Shown here in pieces: positions 40,342 to 48,530 of a DNA stretch of 64,000 bases. The DNA lies in the NCBI RefSeq assembly GCF_041505935.1, contig NZ_CP140110.1, one strand, 5' to 3'. The notes beneath the pieces were generated by a model that saw only the letters and a list, made by a program, of their open reading frames with translations, was not told where the DNA came from and ran no database searches. Source of the stretch: Fervidobacterium_A thailandense (GTDB lineage: Bacteria; Thermotogota; Thermotogae; Thermotogales; Fervidobacteriaceae). Position numbers and translations under genes: made by a program. Position 1 is the stretch's first letter, and each line of letters opens with the position of its first letter.

Positions 40342-41934
40342 TTATTCACTTGGTTGTTGTAGCAAGTAGAGCCATACCAGCGCGCCCGCGCCGAGCAGTG
40401 TACCGATGATACCGAACGCGAGGGCCCAACTTGCGGTTGGATTGGACTCAACGGATTTTAACCTTTGCTGGAGCTTTGCGTTCTCCGCTTCCAAAGCCGA
40501 GACTTTTTCCTCGAGAGCCTTTATCGTGGCTTCTTGCGTTTTTACGCTCCCAGCAACACTGGAGACCTGCGCTGAAACCTGTTCGATACGGTTCTTCATC
40601 AGCGCATCTTCTTGGGCAAGTTGGTTCAAACGTGACTCGGTTGTACTGCGGAGTTGATCAACGTCTTTCTTGAGTGCAAAGTTTTCTGCCTGCTTTTTAA
40701 GATCCTGGACTTCTCCGGAAAGGTTCGTAACTCTCGTTTCCAATTCTGTTATCTTAATGACTTGCTGGTTGACAGCGTCTGTCACCAGGTTATAGACGTT
40801 AGTGACAATACTATCGTTGAGTGTCTTCATTTGATCTTCCAAGCTCTTTAATCTACTCTCCACCGTTTTCAGACGTGAATCCGTGTTAGTTTCCATCGTT
40901 GAAATTCTATTCGAAATGTTACGTAAAGAAGTTTCCAACTCAGCATCCTTAGCTTGTAGACTTGCTACATCAGATACTAACTTACTCTGAGTTGACTGAA
41001 TGTTGGCGATAGTGGTCTGAATTTCCGATATCCTCTTCTGAATGTCACTTAAGTTCGATTTAAGAGCACCGATCTCGGAAACTTGAGTACTGAGTGAGTT
41101 GACGGTGGACTCAAGCGATGAAACTCTGTTGGAAAGGTTCTGAAGAGTCGATACGGTGTTTTGCAAGGATTTTAGAGAATTATCGAGTGCGGTTATTCTG
41201 TTTTTGAGATCTGTGTCAAGGACTGTTAAGTTTCGTTCAACGTTGCTGATGCGCTGAACAGCCGAGCTCAAATCATTTTTGATAGCCGCAACATCGTTTC
41301 TAACAGTAGATATATCGCTGCGCAGAGAGTTTACATCTTGTTCAACCTTGTTAAGACTCTGGCCGGTGGGTGAAACGGATACCAAAGACCTGATTTCCGT
41401 TACTTTTAAAACCAGTGCATCGTAAGAAGCTTGCAAATCGTCAACCTTTGTCTTTAAAGCATTCAGGTCCCTCTGGATTGTGTTTACGTTACCAATAACC
41501 GAGTCCAATCTGGCGCTCAAATTCGAAATTTTCGTGTCTAAGTCTTTATCAGCCGCTCCAAGAGCAAGAATCTGACTTGCCAAGTTTCTCAGCTGAGCAT
41601 CTACGTTAGCTGGAACTGTAGCTTGTACTTGCTGCTGAGTTGTTGTCTGGCCCGTTGTTGTTGGAATTCTCCTTTCAACGGAGCTGATCCTGTCACTGAG
41701 AACGTTGAACATTCTATAAAGTGCCACCGCGAATTGGTAGCGTGTCATCGGTTGGTTCCCCTGGAAAGTTCCATCTGGCATACCGCTTATGACTCCAAGT
41801 TTTGTCAGTTGCTCTACTGCTTCGTAAGCCCAGTGATTCGCAGGAACGTCTTTGTACGTAGACGAAAAGCCCAGCTGAGCAACAGCAAGCAAAGTAACAA
41901 GGACCGTTACCAGGAGTAGTCTGCGTACTCTCAT
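40342..41934 (-). CDS. Omp-alpha-like SLH/coiled-coil outer-envelope spacer protein
   Basis: A 530-residue exported protein. Signal peptide (about 1-25), one S-layer homology domain (about 26-80: YKDVPANHWAYEAVEQLTKLG, then MPDGTFQGNQPMTRYQFAVALYRMF), a Gln/Thr-rich linker and a heptad coiled coil over about 90-500. A C-terminal membrane helix (WALAFGIIGTLLGAGALVWLYLL) closes the protein. This is the layout of Thermotoga Omp-alpha, the rod that links the cell wall to the outer sheath. Start ATG 41934 has GGAGGG upstream; the longer frame to 42078 lies inside cheB. Confidence 0.93.
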   Translation of the reverse strand: MRVRRLLLVTVLVTLLAVAQLGFSSTYKDVPANHWAYEAVEQLTKLGVISGMPDGTFQGNQPMTRYQFAVALYRMFNVLSDRISSVERRIPTTTGQTTTQQQVQATVPANVDAQLRNLASQILALGAADKDLDTKISNLSARLDSVIGNVNTIQRDLNALKTKVDDLQASYDALVLKVTEIRSLVSVSPTGQSLNKVEQDVNSLRSDISTVRNDVAAIKNDLSSAVQRISNVERNLTVLDTDLKNRITALDNSLKSLQNTVSTLQNLSNRVSSLESTVNSLSTQVSEIGALKSNLSDIQKRISEIQTTIANIQSTQSKLVSDVASLQAKDAELETSLRNISNRISTMETNTDSRLKTVESRLKSLEDQMKTLNDSIVTNVYNLVTDAVNQQVIKITELETRVTNLSGEVQDLKKQAENFALKKDVDQLRSTTESRLNQLAQEDALMKNRIEQVSAQVSSVAGSVKTQEATIKALEEKVSALEAENAKLQQRLKSVESNPTASWALAFGIIGTLLGAGALVWLYLLQQPSE

Positions 41935-41980
41935 ACTTTTCCCTCCTCTAAATACAAAGGTTGAAATTTTATGTGGCGTT

Positions 41981-43018
41981 TTACACCAGTTCGGCAAGTT
42001 TTTCAGGGATCTTATCCGCTGGTAACACAAAGTCCGCGTAACCTTCCTCAACAACGGCTTTGGGCATGCCGTAAACAACGCAAGTTTCCGGACTTTCAGC
42101 TATAACGATACCTTTGAAGAACTTGACTTTGAAAGCCCCTTTAGTCCCGTCCTTTCCCATTCCAGTCAAGATGACGGCTATCGTGTTCTCCTTGTAAATC
42201 TCGGCAACTTTGTCGAGCGTGTAATCAACAGATGGTCTCACGTTGTTTATCTTTTCGGTTTTCTTATCAAGGTAAATTATTCCCTTCCGATCCTGGTATT
42301 TCACACCCATGTGGAAATCCCCTGGTGCGACGTACGCCCACCCAGGCTTCAATTCATCCCCCTCTTCCGCTTCCTTCACCGAAATGTTCGATATGCGGTC
42401 CAACCTCTGGGCGAGTGATTTGGTAAAGCCAGGTGGCATATGCTGAACTATTAGAATCGGTGCTGGAAAATCTTTCGGGAGAGGTGGGATAACTAAATCC
42501 AGAGAACGCGGACCACCCGTCGAGGAACCGATGACTACTATCTTTCCAGACACTATAGTTCTTACTTTCAAACCACTAACCGGTTTCCTCCTTGAAAGCA
42601 ACTGATTCACACCAATTTTCATCGCATCTCGAATCTTCTGAACGAGTTCTGGTGCCATCTTCCTGAAATCCATCGATACGCTCCCGGAGGGTTTGGTGAC
42701 AAAATCGACAGCACCGAGTTCCAAGGCCAATAAAGTGATTTCCGCACCCTCTTCCGTAAGGCTGCTGACCATGATAATTCTCGTTGGCGCCCTCTTCATT
42801 ATCTCTTTGACTGCTTCAATGCCGTTGAGCTTTGGCATTTCAACGTCCATCGTTATTACATCGGGGCGATGTTTAAGCGCAAGTTCGACCGCTTCCATAC
42901 CATCTTTTGCAACCGCAATGACCTTCATGTCCGGTTGCTGGTCTATGATGTCTTTGAGTATCATCCTCATAAACGGGGAATCATCGACCACCATTACCTT
43001 TATCTTTTCGTTTTCCAA
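41981..43018 (-). CDS. cheB: Chemotaxis protein-glutamate methylesterase CheB
   Basis: A 345-residue protein: receiver domain (about 5-125) with VDDSPFMR, phospho-Asp in VITMDVEMPKLNG and Lys in FVTKPSG. The methylesterase domain (about 155-345) has catalytic GSSTGGPRSL, VQHMPPGFT and ILTGMGKDGTKG. Reaction: demethylates or deamidates chemoreceptor glutamates. Start TTG 43018 with GGTGGTGAGAAG upstream gives the family N-terminus; it overlaps the diacylglycerol kinase gene by 19 nt. No other che genes are in the window. Confidence 0.95.
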   Translation of the reverse strand: MENEKIKVMVVDDSPFMRMILKDIIDQQPDMKVIAVAKDGMEAVELALKHRPDVITMDVEMPKLNGIEAVKEIMKRAPTRIIMVSSLTEEGAEITLLALELGAVDFVTKPSGSVSMDFRKMAPELVQKIRDAMKIGVNQLLSRRKPVSGLKVRTIVSGKIVVIGSSTGGPRSLDLVIPPLPKDFPAPILIVQHMPPGFTKSLAQRLDRISNISVKEAEEGDELKPGWAYVAPGDFHMGVKYQDRKGIIYLDKKTEKINNVRPSVDYTLDKVAEIYKENTIAVILTGMGKDGTKGAFKVKFFKGIVIAESPETCVVYGMPKAVVEEGYADFVLPADKIPEKLAELV

Positions 43019-43461
43019 CTTCTCACCACCTTGAAACTGAGCAATGGGAATGCAGCTGTAGATATTATAGCAAAAACTTTTCCAACTTCCAAGCTCCAGT
43101 TGAACAAAAGACCTCCGAAGACGATTATCCCAACCGTCACAGCAAAGAGTGACGCCCACAGCACAACTCCGGCACTCACGTCTTTAATTATCTTTATAAC
43201 CGGATGGAACTCCGAGCTGTAAAGGTTCATCAGGTGCTCGATGATGGTGTTAACAAGCTCGGACCAGATGACGAAAAATACGGCAAATACGACCCACAAA
43301 AGGTCCTCTCGTGGAATGGGAAGGAAAAAGGTGGTGGCCAAGATAATTAAACCTATCGCAAAGTGGATTCTCAGGTTTCGTTCCGAAAGGATCGATTCAA
43401 CGATACCATCAATAGCGTGTGAAAAAGACTCCGCCAAATTCGGCGAACCAAGATTATTCAA
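43000..43461 (-). CDS. Diacylglycerol/undecaprenol kinase (DgkA family)
   Basis: About 153 residues with three or four membrane helices. The family core is present: AIDGIVESILSERNLRIH, SELVNTIIEHLMNL (catalytic/metal Glu) and HPVIKIIKDVSAGVVL. Gram-positive-type homologues phosphorylate undecaprenol. The start is uncertain: TTG 43461 is a guess that gives the usual length, and the open frame extends to 43530. It overlaps the end of the oxidoreductase gamma gene and the start of cheB. Confidence 0.85.
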   Translation of the reverse strand: MNNLGSPNLAESFSHAIDGIVESILSERNLRIHFAIGLIILATTFFLPIPREDLLWVVFAVFFVIWSELVNTIIEHLMNLYSSEFHPVIKIIKDVSAGVVLWASLFAVTVGIIVFGGLLFNWSLEVGKVFAIISTAAFPLLSFKVVRSWKTKR

Positions 43462-44050
43462 ACCCGATGGTTCTTTTCCTTTTCCTCTCAATTCTTGGTT
43501 TGTAGAGCTTGTCTGTGAGCGTCGCACCAAATTTTATCGCCTCCACGTTGAGATCATAATATTTTGGGCTCACTTCCTCACGTACCGCGTCGTAAAGGAT
43601 TTCAAATGGAACGATTGCGGTAGACTTGACAAGAGCACCAAGAAGAATCATATTAGATACCATCACGTTGTTGAACTTTTCAATCGCAAGCCTACTTGCT
43701 GGTACATCTATTATTCTTTTTGTAATTCTCTTCACATCCTTTGGCAAGTCCGGAATGTAGGTATTGTCGTACACTATGATACCATTTGTTGCAACAAGTT
43801 TTCCATGGTTGACCATCGATGGATGCATGATTATGAGCGTATCGAAGAGCACAGCACGGGGATAGAGTATGGGCTCATCAGACACCAGGACATCGCAGTA
43901 ACTCGGTCCACCACGCACTTGTTCACTGTAATTTTGAGTTTGTATCACGTACTTCTCGGCGAGTACGAATGCCTTTGAGAGAACATAACCAGCTAATAAG
44001 TTTCCCTGCCCTCCGATCCCAGCAATCCTCACGGAAAACGGCCTTTTCAT
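43454..44050 (-). CDS. 2-oxoacid:ferredoxin oxidoreductase, gamma subunit (KorC-like)
   Basis: A 198-residue protein with the gamma-domain motifs VRIAGIGGQGNLLAGYVLSKAF and YSEQVRGGPSYCDV. It overlaps the beta-subunit gene by 4 nt (stop/ATG), so the two are coupled. Known complexes also need an alpha and usually a ferredoxin-like delta subunit, neither of which is encoded nearby. Reaction: oxidative decarboxylation of 2-oxoacids to acyl-CoA with reduction of ferredoxin; which oxoacid is not decidable. Confidence 0.92.
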   Translation of the reverse strand: MKRPFSVRIAGIGGQGNLLAGYVLSKAFVLAEKYVIQTQNYSEQVRGGPSYCDVLVSDEPILYPRAVLFDTLIIMHPSMVNHGKLVATNGIIVYDNTYIPDLPKDVKRITKRIIDVPASRLAIEKFNNVMVSNMILLGALVKSTAIVPFEILYDAVREEVSPKYYDLNVEAIKFGATLTDKLYKPRIERKRKRTIGFE

Positions 44051-44868
44051 TTCAATTCCCCCTTAGCGTAGGTCAGTCTATAACGCGTGTAGAAATCCTG
44101 CTTCGAATCGTCTTTTCTGAACACGCCGATAACTATCTTCCCTTTCAGCTCCTCAGGGGTCATCTTCTCGGCTTTTTCTTTCATCACAGCGTTTTCCTTG
44201 AAGTATTCGAGCATTTGCCATGGTTCACGGAGATTGTTGTACCTACCGTAGTACGTGTGGCAGTTACTCATAATTTCGACAACGGCTGTTCCTTTGTGTA
44301 GCAGTGCTTCTTTTATGAACCTAACACTCAGCTGGTAGTGGTACACCGTTGAGCGAGCCACGTACGTTGCCCCAGCTGCAAGCGCAAGGTTGACGACATC
44401 GAACTGGTCTTCCACGTTTCCATAAGGCATCGTTCCGGCTATCCTACCTTCGGGTGTCGTTGGCGAATGCTGACCACCGGTCATACCGTAAATCATGTTG
44501 TTGTATATGATGATAGTCATGTTAACGTTCCTTCTACACGCATGAATAAAGTGGTTTCCGCCGATAGCGGTTATGTCACCATCGCCCCCCATCACGATGA
44601 CCTTAAAATCCGGTCTTGCCAATGCTACACCTGTTGCGAAAGCGATGGCACGGCCATGCAGGGTATGTAGAGTGTTGAAATCTATGTAACCGGTAGCTCG
44701 GGACGAACAACCTATTCCCGAAACAACCGCCGTTTCCTCCTGCTTCAATCCGGTTTGGCTGAACGCTTCAATAAAGCTTTTCAGCACTATCCCGTTTCCA
44801 CATCCAGGGCACCAGACTGTTGGCCACCTATCGGCTCGCAAGTACTGGATCAAAGCATCCCTTTTCAA
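44047..44868 (-). CDS. 2-oxoacid:ferredoxin oxidoreductase, beta subunit (KorB-like)
   Basis: A 273-residue TPP-binding subunit: WCPGCGNGIVLKSF (iron-sulfur/TPP Cys motif), SGIGCSSR, HGRAIAFATGVALARPD, and the TPP-Mg motif GGDGDITAIGGNH with NNMIYGMTGGQ. Start TTG 44868 lies 8 nt after GGAGG; GTG 44877 overlaps that site. The IS tandem begins 25 nt upstream, between this gene and the dCMP deaminase gene, and may have cut it off from its former promoter. Confidence 0.93.
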   Translation of the reverse strand: MKRDALIQYLRADRWPTVWCPGCGNGIVLKSFIEAFSQTGLKQEETAVVSGIGCSSRATGYIDFNTLHTLHGRAIAFATGVALARPDFKVIVMGGDGDITAIGGNHFIHACRRNVNMTIIIYNNMIYGMTGGQHSPTTPEGRIAGTMPYGNVEDQFDVVNLALAAGATYVARSTVYHYQLSVRFIKEALLHKGTAVVEIMSNCHTYYGRYNNLREPWQMLEYFKENAVMKEKAEKMTPEELKGKIVIGVFRKDDSKQDFYTRYRLTYAKGELK

Positions 44869-44992
44869 CCAAAACACCTCCCAACTTCATCCCTAGACTG
44901 TTCCACGGAATTATGAAAAACCCACCGAATTATTGTATAATTCCTTAAAAAGGGGTACACCCCCCTCCACCCCACGAAAGGAGGTATACCCT

Positions 44993-46006
44993 ATGCCTAG
45001 AAAACTCAACCTTCCTCAAAGACCCTCTTGTCCTTACTGCCATCATCCCAAAGTCTACGTCAATTCCCGCTACTTTCGCCGTGCTCCTGACGGCTCCCTT
45101 ACCCAGGTCTTCAGCTTCATCTGCCAAAGCTGCAAACGCACTTTCTCCTTCCCAAAAGCCTCTCGCTCTCCCAACCCTAACAAGCTCTTCAACTTCCACT
45201 ACCCCAGGTGCCCTCACTGCAACACTACCATGGAAATCTACAAAATTCGCTCTTCTTTCGTCCGTTTCCGCTGCCGTAAATGCAAGTATAAGTCTAACGT
45301 TTACTTACTCAAAAACTCCTCTCCTCAAACCAACATCCTGCCTTTCTCCCCAAACTACCCTCTCTTCATCTGCCTTCTTGCCTTCATCCTCTTCTTCTCT
45401 AACCTCTCATTCAGACAAATCAGAAACGTCCTATCTCTCAACGGCTACTCCCCGAGTGTTTCTACCATCTACCGCTGGATAAAAGCACTCTCTTCTGCCA
45501 TCAAGTTTACTCCCATCCATTTTGAGGTCCTTTGTGTCGATGAAAAGTTCGAAAAACTCGCTTCAAAGGGAAAGACCGATACTGTCTATGTCTTCCTTGC
45601 CGTTAGCTTCGATAACTACCTGATTGCTAACTTCCGTGTCTCTCTCAACCGTGATACGCTCCAAGCCATCAAGCTAATATCCCCTTGTCAGCCTAAGCTT
45701 GTGCTATCTGATGGATTAACCTCATACGCTCAAGCCTGTGAGTATCTGAACATTTCCCACAAAACCATCAGCTCCAGAGTAAATCAAGCGGTAGAATCCA
45801 GAAACAGCCTTCTTGCGATGTTCACACAAATCAGAAGAGGATTCAAGAAGTTATCGAACGTGATTGAGTACATCAAAGCGTTCGTTGTGCTCCACAACAT
45901 CAAGCGGAAGTTGAGAATGCAAGAGCCAGGAGACTGGGTGAAGATACAAAGACCACTGGTGGAGTACCTGGTGAATCATTTTGAAGAGCTATTTGCGTTT
46001 GGCTGA
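44993..46006 (+). CDS. DDE transposase with N-terminal zinc ribbons (copy 2)
   Basis: 337 residues, identical in protein sequence to the copy at 27688-28701 (zinc ribbons CPYC/CQSC and CPHC/CRKC, catalytic VDEKFEK, LSDGLTSY, VESRNSLL). It has its own left end with TATAAT and GGAGG before the ATG. The only differences I noticed from copy 1 are four or so bases in the leader, so the two diverged or were homogenised very recently. Confidence 0.93.
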   Translation: MPRKLNLPQRPSCPYCHHPKVYVNSRYFRRAPDGSLTQVFSFICQSCKRTFSFPKASRSPNPNKLFNFHYPRCPHCNTTMEIYKIRSSFVRFRCRKCKYKSNVYLLKNSSPQTNILPFSPNYPLFICLLAFILFFSNLSFRQIRNVLSLNGYSPSVSTIYRWIKALSSAIKFTPIHFEVLCVDEKFEKLASKGKTDTVYVFLAVSFDNYLIANFRVSLNRDTLQAIKLISPCQPKLVLSDGLTSYAQACEYLNISHKTISSRVNQAVESRNSLLAMFTQIRRGFKKLSNVIEYIKAFVVLHNIKRKLRMQEPGDWVKIQRPLVEYLVNHFEELFAFG

Positions 46007-46229
46007 GTTGTGGAGCGTGTTGAGTAAATGAAAGTGGAATACTGAAGAAGTCAAGCTGCGAGAGCAGCGGGGATGATGTTTTGGCAAAGCTGAGAAAAAC
46101 AGCGTTTTTGCGAGCCGAAGGATGATTTCAAAGACCGAGATTTTTGTTTAAGGACGAGGGGTATACCCTCTATCAGCAAACTCTAATCATATCGTCGAAC
46201 AGACTCCCCCACGAAAGGAGGTATACCCT

Positions 46230-47243
46230 ATGCCAAGAAAACTCAACCTTCCTCAAAGACCTTCCTGCCCCTACTGCCATCATCCCAAAGTCTACGTCAA
46301 TTCCCGATACTTCCGCCGTGCTCCTGACGGCTCCCTCACCCAGGTCTTCAGCTTCATCTGCCAAAGCTGCAAACGCACTTTCTCCTTCCCAAAAGCCTCT
46401 CGCTCTCCCAACCCTAACAAGCTCTTCAACTTCCACTACCCCAGGTGCCCTCACTGCAACACTACCATGGAAATCTACAAAATTCGCTCTTCTTTCGTCC
46501 GTTTCCGCTGCCGTAAATGCAAGTATAAGTCTAACGTTTACTTACTCAAAAACTCCTCTCCTCAAACCAATATCCTGCCTTTCTCCCCAAACTACCCTCT
46601 CTTCATCTGCCTTCTTGCCTTCATCCTCTTCTTCTCTAACCTCTCATTCAGACAAATCAGAAACGTCCTATCTCTCAACGGCTACTCCCCGAGTGTTTCT
46701 ACCATCTACCGCTGGATAAAAGCACTCTCTTCTGCCATCAAGTTTACTCCCATCCATTTTGAGGTCCTTTGTGTCGATGAAAAGTTCGAAAAACTCGCTT
46801 CAAAGGGAAAGACCGATACTGTCTATGTCTTCCTTGCCGTTAGCTTCGATAACTACCTGATTGCTAACTTCCGTGTCTCTCTCAACCGTGATACGCTCCA
46901 AGCCATCAAGCTAATATTCCCTTGTCAGCCTAAGCTTGTGCTATCTGATGGATTAACCTCATACGCTCAAGCCTGTGAGTATCTGAACATTTCCCACAAA
47001 ACCATCAGCTCCAGAGTAAATCAAGCGGTAGAATCCAGAAACAGCCTTCTTGCGATGTTCACGCAAATCAGAAGAGGGTTCAAGAAGTTATCGAACGTGA
47101 TTGAGTACATCAAAGCGTTCGTTGTGCTCCACAACATCAAGCGGGAGTTGAGAATTCAAGAGCCAGGAGACTGGGTGAAGATACAAAGACCGCTGGTGGA
47201 GTACATGGTGAATCATTTTGAAGAGTTATTTGCGTTTGGCTGA
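46230..47243 (+). CDS. DDE transposase (copy 3, in the left-truncated element)
   Basis: 337 residues, full open reading frame with GGAGG before ATG 46230, but without the element's own promoter and left terminal repeat. It differs from copies 1 and 2 by a few residues near the C-terminus (KRELRIQ for KRKLRMQ, EYMVN for EYLVN, IFPCQP for ISPCQP). Silent changes cluster in the first 150 bp and in the 3' non-coding part, while the middle looks identical. It would have to be transcribed from the copy upstream. Confidence 0.9.
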   Translation: MPRKLNLPQRPSCPYCHHPKVYVNSRYFRRAPDGSLTQVFSFICQSCKRTFSFPKASRSPNPNKLFNFHYPRCPHCNTTMEIYKIRSSFVRFRCRKCKYKSNVYLLKNSSPQTNILPFSPNYPLFICLLAFILFFSNLSFRQIRNVLSLNGYSPSVSTIYRWIKALSSAIKFTPIHFEVLCVDEKFEKLASKGKTDTVYVFLAVSFDNYLIANFRVSLNRDTLQAIKLIFPCQPKLVLSDGLTSYAQACEYLNISHKTISSRVNQAVESRNSLLAMFTQIRRGFKKLSNVIEYIKAFVVLHNIKRELRIQEPGDWVKIQRPLVEYMVNHFEELFAFG

Positions 47244-47452
47244 GTTGTGGAGCGTGTTGAGTAAATGAAAGTGGAATACTGGAGAAGTTAAGCTGCGAGA
47301 GCAGTAAGGGTGATGTTTTGTTAAAGCTGAGAAAAACAGCGTTTTTGCGAGCCGAAGGATGATTTCAAAGACCGAGATTTTTGTTTAAGGACGAGGGGTA
47401 TACCCTCTATCAGCAAACTCTAATCATATCGTCGAACAGACTCTTCATCCCA

Positions 47453-47953
47453 CTATTTTTCTCCATCACCGCCAACGAGTTCGGTTCCGCACTGCTTGAA
47501 AAAGAAATCGGTTAGTGGATCCGGATAACCCTCTATGTAAACCACCCTTTTTATACCAGCGTTGATGATGAGGCGCGCGCACACTGAACACGGCTTGTGC
47601 GTTACGTACATCGTCGCGCCTTCCGTGGAAATGCCAAATTTTGCCGCCTGCATGAGTGCGTTTTGTTCCGCATGCAAACCATAACAAACTTCCTGGTTTT
47701 TCCCGGAAGGAATTCCCAAATCATCGCGAATGCAGCCAATCTCGTCACAATGCGGGAAGCCAGAGGGAGGTTGGTTGTAACCTGTGGCGAGAATCCTTTT
47801 ATTCTTGACAATAACGGCACCGACCTTCCTGTGAGTACAAGTGGAGCGTTCGGCTATAATTTTCGCTATTTTTTTAAAGTAATCGTCCCAGCTCTCCCTT
47901 TTATTTTCGCTGGGCTTTATGGTAACATTTTTTAGGTATTCCTCAAGCTCCAT
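47453..47953 (-). CDS. dCMP deaminase (ComEB-like)
   Basis: A 166-residue zinc deaminase: SWDDYFKKIAKIIAERSTCTHRKVGAVIV, GYNQPPSG, catalytic HAEQNALMQAA and zinc cysteines PCSVCARLII. The extra Cys/His segment HCDEIGC...EVCYGLH is typical of dCMP deaminases that bind a second zinc. Reaction: dCMP to dUMP for thymidylate synthesis. Before the IS insertion its stop codon stood 26 nt before the oxidoreductase beta start, so the two genes formed one operon. Confidence 0.93.
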   Translation of the reverse strand: MELEEYLKNVTIKPSENKRESWDDYFKKIAKIIAERSTCTHRKVGAVIVKNKRILATGYNQPPSGFPHCDEIGCIRDDLGIPSGKNQEVCYGLHAEQNALMQAAKFGISTEGATMYVTHKPCSVCARLIINAGIKRVVYIEGYPDPLTDFFFKQCGTELVGGDGEK

Positions 47954-48065
47954 GGTACTCGCTCCTTGTCTTGCAGAGTCTTTAACCAGGGCGTTCTTTC
48001 CGATTAAATTCTACTACAGTGCAGAAATTAAATCAACGTTAACATTGCGAAGGAAGGTGACACTT

Positions 48066-48530
48066 TTGAGCGAAAAGGTTAGAATTTCCATTGTTAGTTG
48101 TGAGATAGGTAGTATTATCGTTCACACCGTCGACAATAGATGTGTCAGAATACTGTTAAGTACCGAGCGTCTTGAAGATCAAGATGACAACATTTTCACC
48201 GAACAGATACGAGGATATCTCAGGGGCGAGATAAGACTTTTGGATTTCCCCGTGTCGTACAACTTGGGCCCCGTGTTTCGGAAAGTCCTTGAATACTTGA
48301 GAGAAAAGGTTCAGTATGGTACAATAATTTCGTACGGAGAGTTAGCAAAACAGTTAAAACTAAACCCACGCGTAGTTGGGTTCGCCCTTGCGAACAATCC
48401 TCTCCCGCTGTATTTTCCCTGCCACCGGGTAGTTGGTAAAAACTCTATCGGTGGCTTCACGGTGGGCAAAGGCGAAAGCGGGCTAATTTGGAAAGAATTT
48501 TTGCTGAAACTGGAGGGTGCGATCCGATGA
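48066..48530 (+). CDS. ogt: Methylated-DNA--protein-cysteine methyltransferase
   Basis: About 154 residues. The C-terminal domain has VFRKVLEYLREKVQYGTIISYGELA, the helix-turn-helix arginine region NPRVVGFALANNP, and the active site PCHRVVGKNSIGGF with the acceptor Cys. It removes O6-alkyl groups from guanine. Start TTG 48066 follows AAGGTGA; upstream in-frame codons to 47919 have no ribosome-binding site and overlap the divergent deaminase gene. Its stop overlaps the PBP start (ATGA). Confidence 0.9.
   Translation: MSEKVRISIVSCEIGSIIVHTVDNRCVRILLSTERLEDQDDNIFTEQIRGYLRGEIRLLDFPVSYNLGPVFRKVLEYLREKVQYGTIISYGELAKQLKLNPRVVGFALANNPLPLYFPCHRVVGKNSIGGFTVGKGESGLIWKEFLLKLEGAIR

Larger units (their letters stand above)
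44886..47451 (+). mobile_element. Tandem of two IS6-like copies sharing one 8-bp target duplication
   Basis: TTCATCCC occurs at 44886-44893 and 47444-47451. Between them lie a complete copy (44894-46206, 1313 bp) and, directly joined, a copy lacking its first 75 bp (46207-47443). The complete copy has both ends (TAGACTGTTCC and, inverted, GAGTCTGTTCG). The second copy begins at CCCCACGAAAGGAGG, has no left end or -10, but keeps the right end. The single outer duplication shows that the pair occupies one insertion site. Confidence 0.93.

Noticed and set aside
43019..43159. Longer N-terminus for CheB
   Set aside because: The extra residues are the diacylglycerol kinase gene read in another frame; the receiver domain starts at TTG 43018.
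46144..46719. Open frame of 191 codons spanning the IS junction
   Set aside because: Out-of-frame reading of the transposase gene with Ser/Pro-rich translation; also seen at the same place in the other copies.
44886..47451. Loss of korA/korD by the IS insertion
   Set aside because: The intact 8-bp duplication on both sides indicates simple insertion without deletion; the restored junction joins deaminase and korB by 26 nt.
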